A stretch of 64,000 bases of DNA from Dryococelus australis (Eukaryota > Arthropoda > Insecta > Phasmatodea > Phasmatidae), in contig CM057003.1 in NCBI GenBank assembly GCA_029891345.1, positions 7,916,709-7,980,708 of the forward strand, given 5' to 3'. Below, in pieces: positions 11,466 to 21,699 of the stretch. The position numbers and the translations under genes are program-made. Position 1 is the first letter of the stretch, and the number at the start of each line of letters is the position of its first letter. The notes beneath the pieces were generated by a model, which had not been told where the DNA came from, searched no databases, and saw only the letters and a list, made by a program, of their open reading frames with translations.

Positions 11466-12301
11466 CCCTTCCCCTCCAGCAATAAACACTTCTGAGTCGA
11501 TTCGAAGCAGGCGAGCGACCAAGACACAGCGCCCGGTTATATTACATAAGGCTGTAAATTCCAAAACACTCTACGTACTGTTCTGTTACAAGACCTGGAG
11601 TCAAGCCCCGTTTCTCCGGAATATCGTATAATAATGTTAAAGGAAATACCAGCTGCATCCATAGGAGAAGTGACAAAAACACAAGAGACAGCCAGTCTTT
11701 ACATACGGATCTCGAAGGAAATTTCGCTTTTATTATTTGATATGAGACATGCATTATGTTTTCAGCTGTTTATAAAGTATCAAATGTGATTTAGAACTAG
11801 TATGACTAACGTGGTGATACACTAGTGTGGCAGTGACAGAGACTCTGTCATGAATTTGTAAGTTTAATCTCGATTTTTTTTACCTCCTTTTTGTGAAAAT
11901 ACGTGTGATAATATCGGCTTGGTGCCCCATATATTAGGTTGAAAAATAACCAAAAGGGTTCGCAGAAAAATTTTTACTGGACTCTGTTCGATATTAAAGT
12001 GGCATAATTAATACTGCCACGTTACTCTATACTCCACCTCTGTCAAAATATTCCTGGATAATATTAGTTCTTCGGTCAAGAAATTACTGTTTCTAGTTGG
12101 GACTGTAAACTAGGACCATGTGTAATGGAAAGTTTTAAGGACTGATTCAATGACGTATTGTATTTTCACAATTTCATTATTAACGTATAACAGCGTGAAG
12201 GAATGTGGTGTCATTAATATGGATGAGTAAAAACAATATCTGTCAATAACATGAAGTTTCTTTGTCACAATTTTTTGTCGTAGCATGCATTCTGATTATT
12301 A
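11466..12301. other. AT-rich, nothing recognised
   Basis: No coding or structural signal found. Confidence 0.5.
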
Positions 12302-12699
12302 TAGGCTGTTCACGTTAAAATGAGTACTTTTAAAAGCCCTGCTGAAGATCTACTTTTATACACGTTTTGTGTTCTTCTGCCTTATGTAAAATTAACATTA
12401 TTCATGCGTCGGTCAAGTAAAACTGCGAAATTATTAGAATAGTAAATATTGTACCAATATGCTCATTTTTACACTTCGATGCATTAAAAAATACAGAAAT
12501 TAAGAGAAATAATTGAAGTTATTACAAATGGTTACCTAACACTTTTTGTTTGATGTTAAGATATTGAACTACATTCTCCTCCATCGTTACCAACTTTGCT
12601 GGACCCTCGCCCCACATTACGCCTGTTAAAATATATGCAGGTAGGGGCAGTGACTTTTTTCTAAGGTTGATTTCAAAAGTGCTCACTTTAGACAGCCTC
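12302..12699 (+). mobile_element. Long MITE (family B), intact length
   Basis: The left terminal repeat taggctgttcacgttaaaat pairs with a right end containing tttcaaaagtgctcacttta. TA lies at 12,300-12,301 and 12,700-12,701. It has no ORF. This is the best uninterrupted reference copy for the nested element at 1,355. Confidence 0.88.
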
Positions 12700-12701
12700 T
12701 A

Positions 12702-13074
12702 ATTGCAGTATTGGCAATTCACTTCGAGAGACAGAAAGTGGTGTGAAACCACGATGCTGTGCAGTCTTGCAGAAAGGGAATAAGATTTATAAATTATTCA
12801 TGTAGTCTCTCGAAGTTAGGTGCCCTACACTACGACATCGTCCGAGTACGAGAGGACCGCCGTGTGTTGGGAAAGCTGCTCTGGAGTTAGAATCCCATCT
12901 CCGTCTGTTCGGAAGACATGCTACTTGCACGTGCAAAGCGAGATTGTGCGCACAAAACTTGATCCAGGTTTCTCCTAAATTCGCTCGCGCATCGCTTCGA
13001 TTGCTGGCACTGTCTATACATTTTCTAACGGACGTCTGGAAAACAGATGAGAGCTACTGTCGAAAACGACGTGA
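12702..13074. other. Unclassified, moderately GC-rich
   Basis: Contains gagtacgagaggaccgc at about 12,844, reminiscent of the rRNA sarcin-ricin loop, but the flanks do not extend that match. No gene assigned. Confidence 0.35.
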
Positions 13075-13160
13075 TTAGCGAAACAGCGTAGGCTATCTGG
13101 ACTTTGAGATCTCGGGTCGAATCCAGTGTAAGTCAGTGATTTGCCGCGTTCTAATTTTCG
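13075..13160 (+). repeat. Possible tRNA-like SINE head
   Basis: A stretch with gtaggctatctggacttt and then gagatctcgggtcgaatcc has A-box and B-box-like spacing. The main SINE follows after about 40 bp. It may be an older, separate SINE fragment. Confidence 0.35.
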
Positions 13161-13198
13161 CTTCGGTTGACTCCCCTTTAATTACTGGTCTGGCTGAA

Positions 13199-13446
13199 GG
13201 GGCCCGTGGTGGCTGAGCGGTTAGACTGCTCGCCTCCCACCAAGGCGAAACTGGTTCAATCCCCGGCCAGGTAACTCCCGGATTTTCGCATTTGGGTATC
13301 GTGCCGGACGATGCCGATGGTCGGCGGGGTTTTCTCCGGATATCCCGTCATTGCATTCCGGTGCTGCTCCATTCTCACCTCATCTCACCCTCGTCGGCTC
13401 TCAAGACCTCGTTGTTAAGATCCACCCAAATCTCTCAACTCAACTC
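13199..13446 (+). repeat. SINE, full-length reference copy
   Basis: The tRNA-derived head has an A box in gtggctgagcggttagact and a B box in ctggttcaatccccgg. The body follows (cgtgccggacgatgccgatg, ttttctccggatatcccgt, gcattccggtgctgctcc), then the tail (ctcaagacctcgttgttaag, ccacccaaatctctcaactc). There is no poly-A tail. It is not a working tRNA gene because the acceptor and anticodon arms do not pair. Confidence 0.92.
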
Positions 13447-14153
13447 ATGAAGTCTAGTTGAAATATTAAAAATATGACCCTTTAGCATTCGCAATTAAGT
13501 TAGCTGGAGAACAAAATACAGGAGCGCTATGGTCACTGGAAGTTTCAGGTGTTATATAAGCGCCCACGGGAAAATAAAATAGCAAATCTTTATGTCACAG
13601 ATGTGATACACAGCTCTTTCAATTTCTGTCCTACCCCCCTCCCCCCCGGGTTCCATTTTCTTGCTGACAGCGGCGTATTTCATGAAATGACGTCCGGTTG
13701 GCAGCACATGACTATCGCTCTTTTGTGTCGCTAATATACAGTCACCCCCTTTTACATCACACATCACACATCACTCGTCACGTTTGGCCGGGCGTGATGG
13801 ATTGGGTGAGGGAGAGGGGCGTTAATAAGTTACGTTTCAATGGCGTGCGTGTATGAGTGGATTCACTTTCTGTGTTGTCATTGATGGTCAGGCATGGAGG
13901 GGACTAGCAGTTGAGCCCAACGGATAACACAAACACGTTTATTATTCTCAGCCCCTTAATCGGTGTGCCAATTTACTTTAAATAGTAGCACACGAAAGTC
14001 CTCGGTTTAGGGACAGGAATCAATATTATAGACGCGGACTTTTCGCCGATTCATTTCACAACAAGCTAGCCTCCACAATAATTTGTGTACTCGAACCGAA
14101 GTAAGTTGTTCACTGGCAGTTGCTTCAATTTAATTCCAGACCTAGTAGTACGA
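13447..14153. other. No gene recognised
   Basis: Mixed composition with a C-rich tract near 13,632-13,650. The reading frames here overlap on both strands and show no family motif. The last four bases (acga, 14,150-14,153) are the left target duplication of the next element. Confidence 0.5.
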
Positions 14154-15523
14154 AAGTAGTAGGGGCGAACGGGTCCTACCCACTTTTGATTAAGCGGATT
14201 ACCCCTTTGATATCAAATTAATGTAAAGGGTTTTAAGGGGTTAAATTTTAATCTGATTTTCATCCGAAAAAAATTCTTAATCCAATTAAAAAATTATTAA
14301 TCCGATCTTAATCCGATCAATTTTTTTCCGGATTTTGTGTTTGGTGCAAGAATTACATAAGTGTCAAATTTACTATTTTCTTTTCTTTTGTGGGTAGCAG
14401 GAGCTCTGCATGATGTTGACGGTGTGGTGCCTTGGAGGTGACTGACCAGAGTGGTAGTTTGCAATGTGTTGTATAGGTGTTGAGTTGAGTACAAGAGTGT
14501 GCTAAGGGCTATGTTTTTCTAATTTGATGTGTTTGTAGTTATATTGGTGGTATATAGACGATTTTTACGAATATATTTAACACGCGAGAGAAATTCAGAG
14601 TGTTTAAACGATTTATAAGGGTGGTCTAAGTGTAAATTTGATATTTTTGGGGGGACATTGCCCGTAGACAGTGGTAGGAGATAGGTGACATAGAAAGATG
14701 CGATTTACAAATTAGTAATGAGAAATGATTGACAACTGTTTCAGAATGCAATTAAAAAATTAGAGAATTTCAGAGTGTTCTATGTATGAATAAATTACAC
14801 ACATCGAATCGCAAATTTCAAATCACTACATGAATAATAAGAGGAGTTACTCCAGTGTGTAATTAAACATAATGCGAGTCTCGTGTTTAGAAATAAAATT
14901 TACAGGAGAGAGAGGTATACACAGTGACATGAGTATGGAATTAATGATCTAAAACAAAACAAAATGTCTCTACTAATTAAATGAACAAGATATATATATC
15001 TACATATATATAATGCCTCTTGCACATACTTTGCACATCCGTCTGCCTGTGAGACTAGCGAGGAGGAATTTTAGAAACATAATCAATACGTAAAAAGAAA
15101 TTATGTGACTCTCCAAAATGAATTGATTAAGAAAGAAAAATGTTCCTATAAATTACTTTAAATAAATGACAGTCTTCCTAAACACATTAACAAGTTTACA
15201 TATACAAATTATACATACATTACATGATTCAACCTGGTGAATGATATCTTTTTGCAAAAAAAAAAACTCTGAAATGATCTAAAGCAGATACAATCGCATA
15301 CATGAAACAATATTAAAATAAGTCCAATCGATGTATGAATAAGTAGCACTTACATCGAGCTGTGAGTAGATACGTGTAGCATGTTCGATAGACAACTGTG
15401 TTTGAATTACGGAAAAAATTCCTAAATGAATAATTTTTTTTTATGTTTATGAAATTCACTACACTTTTTAACACAATCTGTATTTTTAAACTGCTAAGAA
15501 TTTTCATAGACTGAGCTCAGAAA
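14154..15523 (+). repeat. Left terminal inverted repeat (1.37 kb)
   Basis: It pairs with 19,453-20,789 along its whole length, with small indels and substitutions. Clear shared blocks are the tip, the aatccgat-rich sub-repeats at 14,250-14,330, the block around gtagcaggagctctg (14,394) and cctgtgagactagcgagg (15,047), and the inner end at agactgagctcag. It shows no coding capacity. Confidence 0.92.
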
Positions 15524-16749
15524 AGTAATTGAGATGATAATAAAAATAATAAATGCAATAGATCGGGATATCACACGAAAATGTATATTTTCTGATATAT
15601 TAAAAAAATATTTCACCCTATAGTTTACGAATGCTGTGAACGAGATCTGAACCCTGGAGCAAATAATTTCGCTTAATGAAAATCGTGGCTAGCACTAGAG
15701 ATGGAGGTAGGTGCGATGGTTACCGGTCCATAGTTGCAGTAACCCTCGATTGTAACTTCATCAGCCACCAACTGTCTACCCACTTGGTGAAGACAAGAGA
15801 GAGCTGTTGAGGTATTCATCTGTCTAGTACAACCTGCCTACTTGTAGCCACCCCCTACTACCTCCCACACCCACCCCTTGCCAGAGTGCTACCCTGGGCT
15901 GGTCTCGATTGTCAATTTTTTGACAATGTAGCAAGATGGCATCAACTGTGTTCATGCATTCAGATCGAATGCTGTCTGCTGATAGCAACCCCCTCCCACC
16001 ACCACAAGTCAGAACTGGCCAGAGTCCAGTGTGCCAGCCACCCCCTACAGCCTCTCGCGCTCAGGCCATGTCTGAGAAGCCCTGGGGGTCATTCGCCCAT
16101 CTGCTTGTGATTGTCGTTTTTCGCCACTGAGGCAAGATGGCAAGGACTCTCTAGATATGGCCACATCGCTCCAACACCAGAACACATTTTTCGGACAGCT
16201 CAAGCATTGCTCTGGCCAGGACAACACACCCGACCCCCTCCCACCGAACCCGTAAACCACTCCAGCCTAGAGCACATATATTTTCCCGAACAAGTCTGTC
16301 TGTCTGCCTAACAGACTCCCTCTCTCGTGCAGCGAAGTTTGGACTCTTTCGAATGCATTAACATGATGTATTCCCAGGGAAATAAAAATTTTACAAGTCC
16401 CACCGGTCATAATTTATATCCATGAAGCTGAATATTACCCAAAATCTTAATCCCCAGATAAAATGCCAAGAAATTTTATATATAAATCCAATAAATGAAT
16501 TATAATTAAATAAACTTATTAAAGTAGTTCCAGGAAACTAAGTATATTTTCATACAAGAGATATTTTCAGTCACTATTTTTATTTTTTTTATTTTGAAAT
16601 ATCGCCATTTTCAAACATATACCATCCCATTTACTTAAGTTTCTACTATTACGATATAAGACACAATACATGCATACACTATAAAACATTCAATCTGTTA
16701 TATATATATATTCGTATAGCATAGAAAAATATGTATTTTATGTGTAGAC
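15524..16749. other. Element interior: GC-rich non-coding block
   Basis: From 15,690 to 16,330 the DNA is CA/CCC-rich. It contains two related segments about 215 bp apart that share gattgtc, a T-run and gcaagatggca (near 15,908 and 16,112), probably an old duplication. It could be a control region for the cargo genes, but no TATA box stands out. The rest to 16,749 is AT-rich. Confidence 0.4.
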
Positions 16750-17121
16750 TTGTCTGCGACACTAACATTTACTTATAACCAAAGTTTCAATTCACAAGTT
16801 TCCCAATCGAGATTTTTAGATACACTATCTACCATAACATTTGAATATACTCGAACTTATTTAGAAATCGATTTCCCTATAATCAAATTTGGACATAATA
16901 TTACTGAAATAGCACAAATGAAGGTTGAAATGACTTCTATCGGAGCTGGAATATATCAATTTCCACTATATTTCAACACATTTATGCAAAATTTAAAGGA
17001 AAATGCCTGCCATTTTGTAATTGGACACCCATCTTTTAGTATAATACTTTCCGTCTATCAAATAATTATTTACATTATAAAGAGATATCCGAGAAAAATG
17101 ACTTTATTCCATACTACTTAG
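16750..17121 (+). pseudogene. Orphan ORF inside the long-TIR element
   Basis: This is an open frame of 123 codons with no ATG at its start (the first codon is TTG), so it may be an exon or the remains of a longer gene. It has alternating hydrophobic and polar residues, a segment MKVEMTSIGAGIYQFPLYF near the middle, and a hydrophobic stretch near the C-terminus (residues 94-111). I recognise no domain. Its place between the TIR and the zinc-finger gene makes a structural or accessory gene of the element conceivable, but that is a guess. Confidence 0.35.
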
Positions 17122-17639
17122 GGAATCGACATGGCGAATTATCAGACAAATGTTAGTGGGGAAAACGAAATTCGTATTACATATGCATGTTTAAAATAGA
17201 AGAGCATTAAGACAATCACAGCTCAAAATAATTAACTAAACAGGCTAGCCTCCTAACACAATCATTTAGAAAACAGAGTCTTTAAAAATTATCTACAAAA
17301 TACTTTCAAACCCATCACTCCCTTCTACTTTACTGAAATTAAATGATTATTTATTCATTTTATTCGAATACAAAGTAAAGATGTATAACATGCATTGATG
17401 TAATCACATGGTGAATTAGTATGCACACCCATGCAATTAACACAGAAATATTAGAACGGAAGACATGAAACCTGATACTGTTTAAACCAGTACATTCATA
17501 CAGAAACAAGTTAGTTGTCATTCTGACATCTATTTGGAAGTAAACTTTCTCCTTACACCAACGATTATTCATTTAATCTGCATTGATGAAAATGGAGACA
17601 TCACTGAATAAACTACACTGCAAATACTATGCAAAAATT

Positions 17640-18182
17640 TACACTTTCGCATTCAATGTTCATAGCCATGAGAGGAGTGAATGTTTGAAGATATAATCTT
17701 GTACGATTCTGAACTGCAAAAATTGTTTTCACCACTTCACACAAATGGATAACTTGAGTCGTCATGTCAAGATCTATAAAAAAATTATCTTCCTCCTGAG
17801 AAAATAAAAGTACCGTCTACACTACATAATATCACAGAAGGAGCGGGAAATAAGGTAATTACAATAAATGACATAGAATTGGATTGTATGAAAAATACAA
17901 TAACACATGAACATAACAATTTTCGACATAGACTACTGCAACCACCTGTGAAGACCAGTGTCGATGACGATATACCTACTCTTTCTAAGCATTCCTTCAA
18001 CTAATGCTGTGGAAAAGGCAGACAGCATCAACAACTTTCTTTATATATTTCCTGAAGACTTGGATGAACTTGTTAATAAATTTAGATATTTATTGGAGTT
18101 TGAGAAACACTATGAATATTACAGAATAAAATATATGGTTTTAACAATAATAACACTTAAGGAACGAGGTTACATCGAATGA
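17640..18182 (+). pseudogene. Frameshifted C2H2 zinc-finger gene
   Basis: A finger is readable at 17,715-17,777. It has CKNC, then 12 residues including F and L (FTQMDNLSRH), with the last zinc-binding His replaced by Tyr (TAT for CAT). After a frame change near 17,785, a second segment runs in frame +2 to a stop at 18,002-18,004. A third segment returns to the original frame and ends at TGA 18,180. The last part (FPEDLDELVNKFRYLLEFE, then a leucine-rich helix ending RGYIE) resembles, from memory, the C-terminal helical domain of small finger proteins in arthropod TE or virus-like loci. The two frame changes cancel, which suggests one original gene of about 170 codons. The upstream limit is uncertain. 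Confidence 0.5.
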
Positions 18183-19056
18183 TGTAATATCTGCAAACAC
18201 CCGAGAAGTATGTGAATACATTTTAGTTAACCCTATTACTTAATAAAAAAAAAGTAATTATTTCAAGTAAGCATTGTGTGAAAGGAATATATTTTAATTT
18301 GAAATATTATGTCTTCTCCATACCAATTAAGTCGTTTGACTTTGCTTGGAATTTTCATTAGGTTTGTGGAATAAACCATATTATTTGAGTACTACACAGA
18401 CATATTAGAAAATTAAAGAATGGTTTGTGTTATAAACAGTCTTATTTGAGGAATAAAGTATGTTTCGAGGAATTATTTTGAGGAATTGGGAACTGACAAA
18501 CACCCTATAACATATAACCAGTATTAAAATTTATGGTATCTATGTTTGTGAAGCATACTTACTTATGCTAAGATTTTTGTAACCTCTTGTACTTGGTTGT
18601 GTTAAAAGGTTATACATAAATTTTTGGGTCATTCTGTATTTGTATATATTTTGAAACAATTGTCTAATATGTCCTATGTTTTGTAACATCATGTAGTTTC
18701 AAAATTTTGTAAAATCAATGTTTTATAATGAATTTTTTTCATTTATTTAACCCATTCCTCATTAAAAGTGAACTTGTTTTTGTAAGAAAATATTTTCTCG
18801 ATAGAGAGAGTGTGTGAGAGGAAAGGAATTAAAATGTAAGAACAGAGAGAGATTCTTGCATTTTCTATTAACATTATGTTGCAATGAGTTTAAAAGACTA
18901 TGACTTCTACCAAAACAAACAATGTTCTTACTGACACGAAATACTGTTTTACTGAAAAATAGCCAGAGGAAAAGTTGCAGTTTGAGTAAAGGTGAGATTT
19001 TGAGTTTAGTGAATAGTTTATTTCCCATTAATTGTTATTGTTTTGTATTGCACCAG
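18183..19056. other. Element interior between zinc finger and Rep fragment
   Basis: AT-rich DNA that may hold the missing N-terminal part of rep. A segment at about 18,738 reads FIYLTHSSLK, weakly like Rep motif 1 (FLTYS), but stops follow quickly. The end (ttgttttgtattgcaccag, 19,038-19,056) fits an intron acceptor: a T-rich tract followed by AG. Confidence 0.3.
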
Positions 19057-19490
19057 AAAAGCATAGTTCGGGTGAATTACATATTCATGAATTTCTAGCA
19101 TTGGAGGATCGGTTCGATTTGGCGTACGTTGGTGACATCTTGGTGTCTCACATTGGTAGAAGACATGACATTCAGACATGTAGGAATCGTCGCCAGGTGG
19201 TGAAGTATATTTCTAAAGAGGACGTCGAGCCACTGTACAATGTGATTACTAGTTCGTTGCATTTCAATGTTCAGTGACATCAGTGGTTGAAGCACACGTG
19301 ATGTTTTAGTTATAATGACCGTTTCGTTAGTCAGCATCGTCAATATTACAAATACTTAGCTTGTCATTTTAATGAATTTGAAGCGAGTAAGAATCAGGGT
19401 TTTATGTTGCTTATATTTATACATATAAGGGCTGGTATGAGGAGTGTGCATGTTTCTGAGCTCGGTCTACGAAAATTCCTAGCAGTTTAA
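19057..19490 (+). pseudogene. HUH-endonuclease Rep fragment (CRESS/geminivirus type)
   Basis: Rep proteins of circular ssDNA viruses and related replicons nick and rejoin DNA with a Tyr in an HUH fold. Here the frame from 19,057 contains SSGELHIHEFLALEDRFD, which has the HxH metal-binding motif 2 at 19,080-19,088. It continues to HDIQTCRNRRQ and VVKYISKED, with the catalytic Tyr at 19,206 and Lys at 19,215 (motif 3, YxxK). TGA stops at 19,275 and 19,299 interrupt the frame, which then stays open to 19,490 with a segment FVSQHRQYYKYL typical of structured protein. Motif 1 and any helicase domain are absent. The upstream AG and T-rich tract suggest the fragment was a downstream exon. It has decayed. 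The family call rests on motif order and spacing, not on a search. Confidence 0.7.
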
Positions 19491-20789
19491 AATTACAGTT
19501 TGTTTTAAGAGCAGTGAATTTCATAAACATAAAAAAAATTTTCTTTCATTTACAAATTTTACCATAATTTAAATACAATTGCCTATTGGAGGTGATACAA
19601 ATATCTACTCACAGCTTGATGTAAGCGTTACTCATTCATACATCGAACTGACTTATTCTAATATAATTTCAGGTACTAGATTGTGTCCGGTTTAAATGGT
19701 ATTCACAGTTTTTTTTGCCATAAGATACCATTCACCAGGCTGAATCATGTAAGGTACATATAATTTGTATGTGCAAACTTGTTATTGTGTTTAGGACGTC
19801 TGTCGTTTTACCAAAGTAATTTATAGAGGCATTTTTGCTCCATTAATTTTTAGGAGAGTCACATAATTTATTTTTACATATGGATTATGTTTTTAAAATT
19901 CCTCGTCGCCAGTCTCACAGGCTGACGGACATGTGAGGTATGTGAGAGAGGTATCATATATATATATATAATCGTTGGTTTAATTTTTAGAGACATTTTG
20001 GTGTGGATCATTATTTCCTCACTCATATAATTGTGTTATACTTTTCTCTCATGTAAATTATATTTCTAATCTCGCAACTCACGTCATGTTTGATTACATA
20101 CTGGAGTAAAGCCTCTTATTATTCATGTAGTTGTTTGAAATTTTGTATTTCGATGCGTATCATTTATTCATACCTAGAACACTCTGAAATTCCCTAACAT
20201 TTAACTGCATTTGGAAACAGTCATCAATCGTTTGTCATTACTAACACATAAATCGCATCTTTTAAAGTCGCCTATCTCCCACCACCATCTACGAGCAATA
20301 TCTCCCAAAGATATAAAATTTACACTTAGACCACTCTTAGAAATCGTTTAAATACTCTGAATTTCTCTCGTGTGTTAAACATATTCGTAAAAATCGTCTA
20401 TCTACCACCAATGTCCCTACAAACTCATCAAAATTATAAAAAACTTAACTTAACACCTATACAACACATTGCAACCCATCACTCTGCTCAGTCGACTCCA
20501 GAACACCATGCCTTCAACATAATACAGAGCTCCTGCTACCTACAAAGGGAAAGAAAGAAAACAATAAATTTGACACTTATACTATTCTCGCACCAAACAC
20601 AAAATCCAGAAAAAAACGATCGGATTAAGATTCTATTAAGAAATTCTTAATCGGACTAAGAATTTTTTAATATAATTAAAATCGGATTAAAATTTAACCC
20701 TTTTTGACTAACCCTCTCAATTAATTTGAAATCAAAGGGTTAATCCGAATAATTATAAGTGGGGTAGGACCAACCCGCCCCTACTACTT
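19453..20789 (-). repeat. Right terminal inverted repeat (1.34 kb)
   Basis: This is the reverse complement of the left arm. Its inner edge starts at tttctgagctcggtct and its outer tip ends cgcccctactactt, followed by the acga duplication (20,790-20,793). The end of the Rep frame runs about 40 bp into this arm. Confidence 0.92.
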
Positions 20790-20897
20790 ACGAGATACGG
20801 GCCTTTTTCCCCCTTGCAAACCAGTAATTGTTCGATGGTCGTCCGGAGGTTTCCTGACAAACTGCGGTCCAGTATAATAAAAGTATAGACTCGTACA

Positions 20898-21640
20898 GTA
20901 CGTTAGGCCCACCTACTTGGCGCTTCAATTGCGCTGCAGTGTGTCTGAAAAATACATTTTTCTTCGAATCTATTAAACAAGCGTACAATTTGTTAGCCTA
21001 CGAACATAACACACACTTCACATGAGGGCTGTTGAGTGCTTTCAAGATGTCATGTACATAAGAAACACCGTTTGAGAGCACTCTAAAATTGCTAAAAAAA
21101 ACAGCCATTTTAAAGCTCTAGATCTGAAGGGAAAAAACGCGCCAAATGCATACAAAATGTACTTAAAGCCCCTGCATTGGACCTTCCTAAAGACATTCGA
21201 CCAATAAATAGAGACCTGTAAAATTCGGTTTATCTTTCGATGACATGGTAGAGTCCACTCCACTCCACTCCACTCCAGTCACTACAGTTCGTGGTTTCAT
21301 TTGCCACTGCGCTGTAATCAACATCACATATCTGCTTGATCGCCTTAAAAGAGGTTGGCCACTCCACCGCTCAACTTGTATTATTGGTTCAAGAGTACTC
21401 CGAGGTGTGCCAAACATGCATAGTTTTGGCCAATGGCTGAAGTTGGTGAAACGCATAATAACTTGGAGTTCAGCCTGTCTTAGAATAATAACACGAATTT
21501 CGCAGGTCTCTAGCAATAAAATAATAGGGTCGCGATTGAAAGTCCTTAGGTTTGTGGGGTGCAACGAGAACACTGCACGTCCGTTCAGAGCCTTGCGCTT
21601 AACGACGATGGCACATTTGATGAGCATGGTAGTGTCACCC
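20898..21640 (+). repeat. Unclassified repeat X, copy 1 (split by MITE)
   Basis: The left part contains ccacctacttggcgcttcaa and gagtgctttcaagatgtcat. The right part contains cgtccgttcagagccttgcg and acgatggcacattt. Both are matched in the same order at 30,400-31,215. No ORF motif is recognisable. The 157-codon minus-strand and 232-codon plus-strand frames crossing this region include the nested MITE and are not credible genes. Confidence 0.65.
21211..21510 (+). mobile_element. MITE with gagacctg TIRs
   Basis: The ends gagacctgtaaaattcg and cgaatttcgcaggtctc are inverted repeats of about 17 bp, flanked by TA on both sides (21,209-21,210 and 21,511-21,512). A second copy lies at 37,251. It has no coding capacity. 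The tandem tccac pentamer near 21,251-21,276 is internal to it. Confidence 0.82.
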
Positions 21641-21699
21641 TTATCGCTGCTCACCCTCATACGTTCGGGGGAAAAACACTTCAGGTATACGGATGCCTT

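Larger units (their letters stand above)
14154..20789 (+). mobile_element. 6.6-kb element with 1.35-kb TIRs and relict Rep gene
   Basis: Two inverted arms of about 1.35 kb bound a 3.9-kb interior. The tips match exactly (AAGTAGTAGGGGCG inverted at the other end), and acga is repeated immediately outside both tips, a 4-bp target duplication. The interior holds, left to right: a GC-rich non-coding block with two related sub-blocks, an orphan 123-codon frame, a frameshifted C2H2 zinc-finger gene, and a fragment of an HUH replication nuclease just before the right arm. The cargo lies on the plus strand. Long TIRs with a CRESS-type Rep do not match any standard DNA transposon superfamily that I can name. 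Alternatives are a decayed endogenous ssDNA-virus-like element, or a larger TIR transposon that captured a viral rep. The frameshifts and stops show that this copy is dead. Confidence 0.85.

Noticed and set aside
12836-12860. Sarcin-ricin-loop-like gagtacgagaggacc
   Set aside because: Flanking bases do not continue the 28S match, so this is not enough for an rRNA call.
13199-13275. tRNA gene
   Set aside because: The pol III boxes are present, but the arms do not fold and a SINE body follows. The same applies to the other SINE heads.
16896-16904. TAATATTAC, identical to the geminivirus origin nonamer
   Set aside because: It has no GC-rich stem around it and lies in AT-rich DNA where a 9-base match is likely by chance.
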